DNA from: an uncultured Gammaproteobacteria bacterium
Lineage (GTDB): Bacteria; Pseudomonadota; Gammaproteobacteria; Arenicellales; JAANXG01
Length of the DNA stretch: 64,000 nucleotides
Assembly (NCBI GenBank): GCA_947258785.1
Contig: CAMYJT010000011.1
Span: 62,001 to 126,000, forward strand
Direction: 5' to 3'
Of the stretch, positions 42,477 through 50,511 are shown piece by piece. Positions within the stretch are counted from its first letter, which is position 1, and every line of letters starts with the position of its first letter. The notes below the pieces were generated by a model. That model saw only the letters and a list, made by a program, of their open reading frames with translations. It was not told the DNA's origin and made no database searches. Both the position numbers and the translations under genes were made by a program.

Positions 42477-43058
42477 TCACTTGTCGCCGGTGCCCGCAGC
42501 AGTGGCGGAATTATGAAACGCCGGCCACAAGCGTTTGACGACGTCGCTGTCCGCGGCGTAAGCGTGGCAGGTGCCGATCAGCAGCGGACGGTCGGCCGGG
42601 CTGCTGTTTGGCTTTAAGTGCCTGCGCGCCTTGATGGGGTAGATGGTCTGAAACGCCGTGGTGGCGATGGGGCCCAGCATTTCGCGCAAATGGGTACAGC
42701 CATGTACCCCGCCTACCAGAGCGTGGACGGCCTTGCGCCAACCCGACTTGATCTGTGTCCCCTTCAGCCGCTCGAAATTGGGCGTGATCGCCGGGCATAT
42801 CCGGTACGGGCTGTGTTCGGTCACCGCTTCTGCGTCCCGGATCACCAATTCGTCGTCGACCGTCAGCCGCAGCCACATCTCGTGCACCGGTTCGCCGGCC
42901 TTGACCTGGCCGCGGTCGTGATTCGGGAAGTCATAGGTCTTAGTATCGACCAGGTGGCCCTCGATGTCCCACAGACCGTCGTCGCGACGGTACCCGGAAC
43001 AGGTGATGCGCCGTGTGTGAATGGGATCACGATCGGCTGTCGGTTTGGATAACGGCAT
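42477..43058 (-). CDS. DUF2889 family protein
   Basis: A 193-residue soluble protein. IHTRRITCSGYRRDDGLWDIEG at the N-terminus, a middle EPVHEMWLRLTVDDELVIRD, and GWRKAVHALVGGVHGCTHLRE with the conserved GCTH block, followed by AFQTIYP, are the DUF2889 pattern. The function is not established; members occur beside acyl-CoA and aromatic-acid genes, as here. It lies 28 bp after the acyl-CoA synthetase on the same strand. Confidence 0.85.
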   Translation of the reverse strand: MPLSKPTADRDPIHTRRITCSGYRRDDGLWDIEGHLVDTKTYDFPNHDRGQVKAGEPVHEMWLRLTVDDELVIRDAEAVTEHSPYRICPAITPNFERLKGTQIKSGWRKAVHALVGGVHGCTHLREMLGPIATTAFQTIYPIKARRHLKPNSSPADRPLLIGTCHAYAADSDVVKRLWPAFHNSATAAGTGDK

Positions 43059-43086
43059 GACACATCCTTCTGTAGCGTGGCGGTGG

Positions 43087-44742
43087 TTAATTCAAGCTCC
43101 CCAGTTCGTTGGCGCGCTCGCGTAGCTTGAATTTTTGGATCTTTCCGGTGGAAGTCTTCGGCAGCTCGCCGAAAACCACCGAGCGCGGGCATTTGTAGTG
43201 GGCCAGATAGTCACGGCAAAACTCGATCAACTCCTGTTCACTCACCGCGCCGGCGCTCGCTTTGACGGTCACGAAAGCGCACGGAGTCTCGCCCCACTTG
43301 TGGTCCGGCCGCGCCACCACGGCGGCCGCCTCCACCGCGGGATGTCCGTACAATACGTCCTCCACCTCAATGGAAGAGATGTTTTCGCCGCCGGAGATGA
43401 TAATGTCCTTGGACCGGTCCTTCAGCTGGATATAACCATCGGGGTGCATCACCCCCAGATCTCCGGAGTGAAACCACCCCCCGGCCAGGGATTCAACGGT
43501 GGCGGTGTGATTTTTCAGATAGCCCTTCATGACAATGTTGCCTTTGAACATCACCTCGCCGATGGTCTCGGCATCGGACGGTACGGGGGTCATTGTCTCC
43601 GGATCGATGACGTCGAGATCCTCGAGGACGTGATACGGGACGCCCTGACGGGACTTCTGCAGCGACTTGTCGTCCATCGGCAAGGCGTCCCATTCCGACT
43701 TCCACGCGCACATCACGGCCGGTCCGTAGGTTTCGGTGAGGCCATACACGTGGGTCACCTGGAATCCGGCCTTTTCGATACCCGCGAGGACCGACGCCGG
43801 CGGTGGCGCCGCCGCGGTCATGATGTTCACCTCATGGTCGAACCTGCGGCGCTCGTGTTCCTCTGCATTGATCACCATGCTGAGCACGATCGGGGCGCCG
43901 CAGAAATGGCTGACGCGGTGTGTGGCGATTGCATCGTAGATGTTGGCCCCGGTGACTTTGCGCAGACAGATGCTGGTGCCGGCCAGTGCGGCCAGGGTCC
44001 ACGGGAAGCACCAGCCGTTGCAATGAAACATCGGCAGAGTCCACAAATAGACCGGGTGATGACCCATGTTCCAGCCAATTGCATTGGACAGGGCGTTCAG
44101 GTAGGCGCCGCGATGGTGATAGACCACGCCCTTCGGATTGCCGGTGGTGCCGGAAGTATAGTTGAGCGAAATAGCCTGCCACTCGTCCTTGGGCAACCGC
44201 CATTCGAAGTGGTGGTCGCCGGTGTCCAGGAACTCTTCGTAACTCATCTCGCCCAATCGTTCGCCTTCGAGCACCAAGGGATCGTCGATATCGATCACCA
44301 ACGGTGGCTGCTCGACTTGAGCCAAGGCCTCGGCGACGGTGGAGGAAAACTCCTGATCGGTGATCAGCACCTTCGCCTCGCCGTGTTTCAGGATAAACGC
44401 GATGGCCGCCGCGTCGAGCCGGGAGTTGATCGTATTGAGCACCGCGCCGGACATCGGGACGCCGAAATGCGCCTCGTAGATGGCCGGCACGTTGGCCGCG
44501 ATGACGGCGACAGTGTCCCCGGGGCCGACACCGCGCCGCTGCAGCGCGGATCCCAGGCACCGGCAACGGTGGTAAACCTGCGACCAGGTGAACCGCCGTT
44601 CGCCGTGTATGACGGCGGCGTAGTCGGGATAGACCAAGGCGCTGCGCTTGATGAGACTCAATGGCGACAGGGGCGTGTAATTGGCGGGTGTGGCGTCAAG
44701 TCCGCTGGCGTAAGGACCCACATCGATGGCTGGTGTGCTCAC
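43087..44742 (-). CDS. AMP-dependent acyl-CoA synthetase (long/medium-chain type)
   Basis: A 551-residue ANL-superfamily ligase. The AMP-binding loop is SLNYTSGTTGNPKGV, A5 motif is HVYGLTETYGP, A7 is GWFHSGDLG, hinge A8 is LKDRSKDIIISGGENIS and the A10 lysine is in LPKTSTGKIQKF. All key residues are present. It would activate a fatty or aromatic acid as the acyl-CoA. GTG 44742 with GGAG eight bases upstream is chosen; the frame is open to 44820, but that overlaps the divergent promoter. Its partner DUF2889 gene follows, and a MaoC-like gene is divergent. Confidence 0.9.
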   Translation of the reverse strand: MSTPAIDVGPYASGLDATPANYTPLSPLSLIKRSALVYPDYAAVIHGERRFTWSQVYHRCRCLGSALQRRGVGPGDTVAVIAANVPAIYEAHFGVPMSGAVLNTINSRLDAAAIAFILKHGEAKVLITDQEFSSTVAEALAQVEQPPLVIDIDDPLVLEGERLGEMSYEEFLDTGDHHFEWRLPKDEWQAISLNYTSGTTGNPKGVVYHHRGAYLNALSNAIGWNMGHHPVYLWTLPMFHCNGWCFPWTLAALAGTSICLRKVTGANIYDAIATHRVSHFCGAPIVLSMVINAEEHERRRFDHEVNIMTAAAPPPASVLAGIEKAGFQVTHVYGLTETYGPAVMCAWKSEWDALPMDDKSLQKSRQGVPYHVLEDLDVIDPETMTPVPSDAETIGEVMFKGNIVMKGYLKNHTATVESLAGGWFHSGDLGVMHPDGYIQLKDRSKDIIISGGENISSIEVEDVLYGHPAVEAAAVVARPDHKWGETPCAFVTVKASAGAVSEQELIEFCRDYLAHYKCPRSVVFGELPKTSTGKIQKFKLRERANELGSLN

Positions 44743-44834
44743 ATTGCTGCTCCGCGCGATATTTTGGGATGATTTTTTAGGCACATACCGTACCATTGAC
44801 CTATCGGTCGGGAAAGGCACCTGCGGGGGAGTCG

Positions 44835-45317
44835 ATGGAGAACGCGGATTTTGCCCAACAGCATGGCTATTACCTGGAAGACCTCACAGTGGGTATGCGG
44901 GCGGTCTTCGCCAAGACCATTACTGACGCGGACCTGGTGATGTATGCCGGGGTCTCTGGTGACACTAATCCCCTGCATCTCAACGAGGAATTTGCGGCGC
45001 GGACGCGCTTCAAAGGCCGCATTGTCCACGGGATGCTGACAGCGAGCCTGCTGTCGACCCTGGTGGGAACCCGCTTACCGGGCCCGGGAGGGGCGTATCT
45101 CAGCCAGGAGCTGAAGTTCGTCCAAGCGGTGCGGGTGGGCGACACGGTCACCGCGGAGATGACGGTGGTCGAGATCGACGAACGCAGACAGAGAATCCAC
45201 CTGGACACCGCCTGCCGCGTGGATGGACACGTGGTGGTCGGTGGGCACGCGGTCGTCTGGGTCCCCCGCCGGTCAGCCGGAGCCGGGGACAACGGCGGCG
45301 CGCGGCGAGATGCCTGA
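44835..45317 (+). CDS. MaoC-like (R)-specific enoyl-CoA hydratase
   Basis: A 160-residue hotdog hydratase. The hydratase-2 motif is ITDADLVMYAGVSGDTNPLHL (Asp and His active-site pair), followed by RIVHGMLTASLLSTLVGT and GGAYLSQELKF, as in PhaJ-type enzymes. It converts trans-2-enoyl-CoA to (R)-3-hydroxyacyl-CoA, a PHB precursor. ATG 44835 follows GGGGGAG. It is divergent from the acyl-CoA synthetase and 24 bp before the glucokinase gene. Confidence 0.88.
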   Translation: MENADFAQQHGYYLEDLTVGMRAVFAKTITDADLVMYAGVSGDTNPLHLNEEFAARTRFKGRIVHGMLTASLLSTLVGTRLPGPGGAYLSQELKFVQAVRVGDTVTAEMTVVEIDERRQRIHLDTACRVDGHVVVGGHAVVWVPRRSAGAGDNGGARRDA

Positions 45318-45341
45318 GAGCCGTATCGAGGGGGCTCGCGG

Positions 45342-46337
45342 GTGATAGTTCTGGCCGGAGATGTGGGCGGCTCGTCATCGCGCCTGGTATTGTCCCGGGT
45401 GGAGACGGGCGAGCACGGTCTGTACGAGCGCAGGTACGACAACCGGGCGTGGACGGGATTCTCGTTGATGCTGAAGGATTTCTTGTCGCGGCTGCGTGAG
45501 CGCAGCCTGCCGGTGCCGGAACGCGCCTGTTTTGGTGCCGCAGGTCCCGTTGAAAAGCGCCGCTGCCAGCTCACCAACCTGCCCTGGACACTCGATGCCA
45601 ACGAGCTCTCCTATCTGCTGGGGGATATTCCTGTGCACCTGGTCAACGACTTCGTGGCATTGGGCCACGCCATCCCGGTGCTGACCGCCGAGGAATACGA
45701 CGAGTTGCACGCGGGTAATGAACGTCGTCAAGGGGTAAAGGGCATCGTCGGTGCGGGGACCGGGCTGGGCCACGGCATCTTGGTCTGGCGCGGTACCGGT
45801 TACCGGCCTTTGGCGACCGAGGGCGGACATGCTGGTTTTGCACCTAGCTCCGCCGTTCAGGTTGAATTGTTGTCCTACCTGTTGCAGATCCACACCGTGG
45901 TCACCATCGAAGACGTGCTCTCAGGGCCCGGTTTGGTTAATATCCACCGCTTTGTGCACGAGCGTCGCCGGTCCGGGTCCACGGTGGGGCGGTCGGGCGT
46001 GGTCTTGGTCACCGACGATGCCGCGACAATCAGCCGGTCGGGCCTGCAAGGACACGACGCCATTACCCGCGAGGCGGTCGAGATATTCGTGGAGATCTAC
46101 GGCACCCATGTCCGCGACTTCAGCCTGACCTGCCTGCCGTTTGGTGGGTTGTATATCGCCGGTGGAATCGCGCCACAGCTGCTGAGGCGCGACCCGATGC
46201 GCAGGCGTTTCCTGAAAGCGTGTGCGGGTCGTGGGAAGATGATCCGGTTACTGCAACGCATACCGGTACGACTGGTCACCAACGAACGGGTCGGCCTGCG
46301 CGGTGCGGCGTTGGCCGCCGCTGCCTTCGACCACTGA
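45342..46337 (+). CDS. glk: Glucokinase (ROK-independent Glk type)
   Basis: A 331-residue sugar kinase of the ASKHA fold. GDVGGSSSRLVL is the first phosphate loop, GAAGPVEKRRCQLTNLPW and HLVNDFVALGHAI (catalytic Asp) form the glucose site, VGAGTGLGHGILVW is the second phosphate loop, ATEGGHAGFAP binds sugar, and FGGLYIAGGIAP is the adenosine loop. It phosphorylates glucose, for example that released by MalQ or GH57 activity in the adjacent cluster. The start is GTG 45342 after GAGGGG. Confidence 0.9.
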   Translation: MIVLAGDVGGSSSRLVLSRVETGEHGLYERRYDNRAWTGFSLMLKDFLSRLRERSLPVPERACFGAAGPVEKRRCQLTNLPWTLDANELSYLLGDIPVHLVNDFVALGHAIPVLTAEEYDELHAGNERRQGVKGIVGAGTGLGHGILVWRGTGYRPLATEGGHAGFAPSSAVQVELLSYLLQIHTVVTIEDVLSGPGLVNIHRFVHERRRSGSTVGRSGVVLVTDDAATISRSGLQGHDAITREAVEIFVEIYGTHVRDFSLTCLPFGGLYIAGGIAPQLLRRDPMRRRFLKACAGRGKMIRLLQRIPVRLVTNERVGLRGAALAAAAFDH

Positions 46338-46398
46338 GGGCAGATCGGGCGGGCCAAATGTTTGTTATCAACATGTCATTCAGGTACGACGGAAGTTT

Positions 46399-48948
46399 AT
46401 GACTGGTAAGCTGTACTCTCTCGAAGTTCAACCGAACATCCCCGATGCCCTGAGTCGTCTGGAGGATCTGGCCAACGACATCTATTACAGTTGGGAGCGG
46501 CACGTGCGGGGATTGTTCTTGCGCCTTGACCGTGAGTTGTGGGAGGAGTGCGGCCACAATCCGAAGTTGTTTCTGCGGCGGGTGTCGCAGGATCGACTGG
46601 AAGAGGTGATTAACGATCGGATCTTCATGAGGGACTACAATCGCACACTGGCGAACTACGACACCTATCGCGAGGTGTCCCTAGACGCCAGTCTGGCGGA
46701 ACAATTCGATTCCGGAACTGATCTCGTTGTTTATTTCTGCGCGGAGTTCGGTTTTCACGAGAGCCTGCCGATTTACTCCGGGGGCCTGGGCATTCTGGCC
46801 GGCGATCACTGTAAGGCGGCCAGCGACATGGGCCTCCCGTTCGTCGGTGTGGGCATCTTGTACCGCCAGGGGTACTTCACCCAGACCATCGACGGCGCGG
46901 GAAATCAGGAGTCCCACTATCTGCCCCACGCCTTTGAAGACCTGCCGGTCTCACCAGCGGTTAACGCCGCCGGCGATGAGATCCGCGTCGCGGTCGAGAT
47001 GGCGGGGCGGAAGGTGATGCTGCGGGTCTGGCAGCTCAAAGCGGGCCGCATCCGGGTTTACCTGTTGGACAGTGACCTGCCGGACAACAGCAAGGCGGAC
47101 CGGGCGATTACCTATCAGCTTTACGGCGGCGACCGGGACATGCGGATTCAGCAGGAGATCGTTCTCGGCATCGGGGGTGTTCGGGCCCTGAGGTCCCTGG
47201 GCCTCGAGCCGACCGTCTGGCACATCAACGAGGGCCATTCCGCGTTTCAGATCCTTGAGCGATGCCGTGCCCTGGTCGCGGACGGCCTCGAGTTTCCCGC
47301 GGCCATCGAGCTGGTGGCCGCCAACACGGTCTTCACCACCCACACGCCGGTGTCCGCGGGACACGACAAATTCAGCCACGATATGATCCTGCACTACTTC
47401 CAGGACTACACCAAAGACGTCGGTGTGACCGCGGAAAACTTCCTCGCACTTGGCGCCAACGAGGCCGCCGTGGAGTTCAACCTGACGTCGCTGGCGCTGC
47501 GCGGATCGCGGCACCACAACGGAGTGAGCCGCATTCACGGTGGTGTGACATCTGAACTCGAGCGGTACGTGTGGCCGCAGATTCCGCCACCAGAGAATCC
47601 AATCGGTTTCGTGACGAACGGTGTACACACGACCACGTTTCTGGCACACCCATGGCTCAGTCTCTTCGACATGGAATTCGGTCCGGAATGGCGTAATCAG
47701 TTGCGGAATGAGCGTTTCTGGAATCGCGTTCTGAGCATTCCGGACACCAGCTACTGGAGCACGCGTCTGTCGCTGAAACGGCTGCTCATGGACGAGGTGC
47801 GCCGCAACGTTCGGCTCCGGGCGCTGCGGCTTGGTTTCAGCGAAGCCCGCTCCAAGCGGCAGACCGCGGTGCTCGACAGCGACAAAGACGTGTTGATTGT
47901 GGGCTTTGGCCGCCGTTTCGCCACCTACAAGCGTGCCACACTGTTATTCCACGATGCCGAGCGCCTGGCGCGGCTACTCAACGATCCCCAGCGGCCGGTA
48001 GTGCTGATCTTCTCCGGTAAGGCGCACCCCGACGATCAGCCCGGTCAGGAGCTGATCCGAGTTATCTACCAGTACTCCGAGCGGCCCGAGTTCGTGGGCC
48101 GGATCATGTTGCTGGAGGGTTATGATCTGGCGTTGGCCCGCAAGCTGGTGTCCGGGGTCGATGTCTGGCTCAACACACCGGAGTACCCCCTGGAGGCTTG
48201 CGGAACGTCTGGACAGAAAGCGGGCATCAATGGGGTCGCAAACCTGAGCATCCTGGACGGATGGTGGCCGGAGGGCTACGACGGCAGTAATGGCTGGGCG
48301 ATACCGTCACACAGCTACGAACCGAACGCCGAGGCACGTAAGCGGCTGGAGGCCACGGAGATTTTCGATGTCCTGGAGCAGGAGGTAGTGCCGAAGTATT
48401 TTCACGATCGGCAGCGGGGATATCCGGCGGAGTGGATCGAATTGTCGAAGAACGCCATGCTCACGACCATTCCGCGCTTCAATTCGTCGCGTATGGTGAT
48501 GGATTACGTCGATCAGTACTACGTGCCGGCAAGACAGGCTTTTGTGCGTCTGAGTGGGCAGGGCTGCCAGGGAGCAAAACAGCTGGCCGCGTGGAAGTCG
48601 CGGGTCCTTGCCGCCTGGCCGGGGATAAAAATTCGCCGCATCGACGATCCCAGGCTCAGCGTCAAGCAGGGCGATACCGTGTCGATTCAAGTGGCGGTTC
48701 GATTGAACGGGCTCGACGCCGGGGACGTCATCGTGGAGTGCCTGATCGGCAAGGACTCCGGCGAGGGCGACCGCAGTCGGATCGCTTGCTACCGGTTAAT
48801 GCCACAGGCGGTGGAGGGATCCGAGCAGATCTATCACACGGACCTCGAGGCCATGGTAGCGGGGCTGCAGCATTACCAGATCAGACTCTATCCCTACCAC
48901 ACGCTGTTGAGTCATCCTTTCGAGGTCGGTCGCATGCTGTGGTTGTGA
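46399..48948 (+). CDS. glgP: Alpha-glucan phosphorylase
   Basis: An 849-residue phosphorylase of the short alpha-glucan type (TIGR02094-like, with a DUF3417-like N-terminus SRLEDLANDIYYSWERHVRG). VYFCAEFGFHESLPIYSGGLG is the substrate-binding block, FTTHTPVSAGHDKF and GRRFATYKRATLL follow, and the PLP lysine is in CGTSGQKAGING. It releases glucose-1-phosphate from glycogen. ATG 46399 is used; the open frame upstream overlaps glk. It begins the plus-strand pair glk-glgP and converges with malQ. Confidence 0.92.
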   Translation: MTGKLYSLEVQPNIPDALSRLEDLANDIYYSWERHVRGLFLRLDRELWEECGHNPKLFLRRVSQDRLEEVINDRIFMRDYNRTLANYDTYREVSLDASLAEQFDSGTDLVVYFCAEFGFHESLPIYSGGLGILAGDHCKAASDMGLPFVGVGILYRQGYFTQTIDGAGNQESHYLPHAFEDLPVSPAVNAAGDEIRVAVEMAGRKVMLRVWQLKAGRIRVYLLDSDLPDNSKADRAITYQLYGGDRDMRIQQEIVLGIGGVRALRSLGLEPTVWHINEGHSAFQILERCRALVADGLEFPAAIELVAANTVFTTHTPVSAGHDKFSHDMILHYFQDYTKDVGVTAENFLALGANEAAVEFNLTSLALRGSRHHNGVSRIHGGVTSELERYVWPQIPPPENPIGFVTNGVHTTTFLAHPWLSLFDMEFGPEWRNQLRNERFWNRVLSIPDTSYWSTRLSLKRLLMDEVRRNVRLRALRLGFSEARSKRQTAVLDSDKDVLIVGFGRRFATYKRATLLFHDAERLARLLNDPQRPVVLIFSGKAHPDDQPGQELIRVIYQYSERPEFVGRIMLLEGYDLALARKLVSGVDVWLNTPEYPLEACGTSGQKAGINGVANLSILDGWWPEGYDGSNGWAIPSHSYEPNAEARKRLEATEIFDVLEQEVVPKYFHDRQRGYPAEWIELSKNAMLTTIPRFNSSRMVMDYVDQYYVPARQAFVRLSGQGCQGAKQLAAWKSRVLAAWPGIKIRRIDDPRLSVKQGDTVSIQVAVRLNGLDAGDVIVECLIGKDSGEGDRSRIACYRLMPQAVEGSEQIYHTDLEAMVAGLQHYQIRLYPYHTLLSHPFEVGRMLWL

Positions 48949-48963
48949 GGCGGCTGCAGGCCG

Positions 48964-50511
48964 TCAATCGGGCTGACGCCCATACAGGCGGACCAGCCGC
49001 TTGAGACGCTCGATGGTGTCCGGCGCACACCATTCCCACCGGAACCGCCAGCGCCAGTTCCCCTCTGCGGTGCCCGGCACGTTCATCCGGTGTTCGCTGC
49101 CCAGACCCAACAGGTCCTGCATTGGCAGCATGGCGAGGGCGGCGACCGAGGAGAGTGCGGCGCGGATCATCGGCCACGGCATGGCCTCCGCATTGTCGCC
49201 CAGGTAATCGGACACGTGCTGGCGCACCTCCGGCGCCAGCGTACGATGCCAGCCGACGGAGGTGTCGTTGTCGTGGGTGCCGGTGTAGACCACGCTGGCG
49301 GCGTTGTGATTGTGCGGCAGGTGTGGATTGTCCGCTTGCCCGGAGAACGCAAACTGCAGCACGCGCATTCCCGGCAGGTCGAAATCCTGCCGCAGCCGGG
49401 TCACCGCCGGAGTGATGTATCCAAGATCCTCGGCCACCAGCGGTAAGGAACCCAGCTGCTCGAGCAGCCTGCGAAACAGCTGCGCACCGGGTGCCTTGAC
49501 CCATTCGCCGTGTTCCGCGGTGGTGCTGGCCGCATTGACCCGCCAGTACGCCTGGAAACCGCGAAAGTGATCCACTCGCAGTAGATCGAACCGCTCCATT
49601 TGGGTGCGGATGCGATCGATCCACCACTGGAAGCCTTCGCTCTGCAGCCGGTCCCAGCGATACAAGGGGTTGCCCCAACGCTGACCCGTTGCTGAAAAGT
49701 AGTCGGGCGGTACACCGGCCACCGCCACAGGCATGCCGTGGTCGTCCAAATCGAAGTACCGCTGGTTGGCCCACACGTCGGCGCTGTCGTGGGCGATAAA
49801 TATCGGCAGATCGCCAAACAGCTGGATGCCTTTACCGCGTGCATAGTCGTGGAGCTGCTGCCACTGCCACGAAAAGACGAACTGCTCGAACTGAAAGAAC
49901 TCGATGCGCGCTCCCAGCGATCGTCGCGCGGAAGCCAAGGCTGCGTCCTCGCGATGAAGCTGATCCGCCGGCCAGTTCCACCACGGCCGGCCCTGGTGCA
50001 CTTCCTTAATCGCCGCGAATAAGGCATGGTCGTTCAGCCAGTGGGCTTGTCGTCGAACGAAGTCGGCGAACTCTGCGCGGTCGTGATCGTCCGCCTGTGC
50101 GTGGAACCGCTGGTGGGCCTGCGCGAGCAGCCAATGCCGACGCGCGTCGGGGCCGCCGGGTGGAGCCCGGTCCTTCAACGCCTGCGTCAGCCAACCCCGA
50201 TCGACCAGCCCGTCGACGCTGATTAACAACGGGTTGCCGGCGTGGGTCGACCAGCCCTGATAGGGCGATCCGAGGTAATCCGTGGGGCAGATGGGCAGCA
50301 TCTGCCAGACGCTGCAGCCGGCGTCCGCCAGCAAATCGATGAAGCGGTTGGCGTCGGGCCCGATTTCTCCGTGGTCCGGCGCGGTGGGCAGGGAGCTGGG
50401 GTGCAGCAGAATGCCCGTGCGGCGGTGGCTGCCCAACACACAGCGCGCCCGTGGCGGGATCGTGCCAAGTCCGTTGTCGTGGTCGATAGTGGCGTTAATG
50501 GTCGTAGTCAC
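48964..50511 (-). CDS. malQ: 4-alpha-glucanotransferase (amylomaltase)
   Basis: A 515-residue GH77 enzyme: GILLHPSSLPTAPDHGEIG, WQMLPICPTDYLGSPYQGWST, the nucleophile region LLRVDHFRGFQAYW, acid/base region LPLVAEDLGYITPAV, and YTGTHDNDTSVGWH. It transfers glucan segments and frees glucose during glycogen turnover. It starts with GTG 50511 immediately after the TGA of the GlgC-GH57 gene (TGAGTG), so it is translationally coupled to it. Confidence 0.92.
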   Translation of the reverse strand: MTTTINATIDHDNGLGTIPPRARCVLGSHRRTGILLHPSSLPTAPDHGEIGPDANRFIDLLADAGCSVWQMLPICPTDYLGSPYQGWSTHAGNPLLISVDGLVDRGWLTQALKDRAPPGGPDARRHWLLAQAHQRFHAQADDHDRAEFADFVRRQAHWLNDHALFAAIKEVHQGRPWWNWPADQLHREDAALASARRSLGARIEFFQFEQFVFSWQWQQLHDYARGKGIQLFGDLPIFIAHDSADVWANQRYFDLDDHGMPVAVAGVPPDYFSATGQRWGNPLYRWDRLQSEGFQWWIDRIRTQMERFDLLRVDHFRGFQAYWRVNAASTTAEHGEWVKAPGAQLFRRLLEQLGSLPLVAEDLGYITPAVTRLRQDFDLPGMRVLQFAFSGQADNPHLPHNHNAASVVYTGTHDNDTSVGWHRTLAPEVRQHVSDYLGDNAEAMPWPMIRAALSSVAALAMLPMQDLLGLGSEHRMNVPGTAEGNWRWRFRWEWCAPDTIERLKRLVRLYGRQPD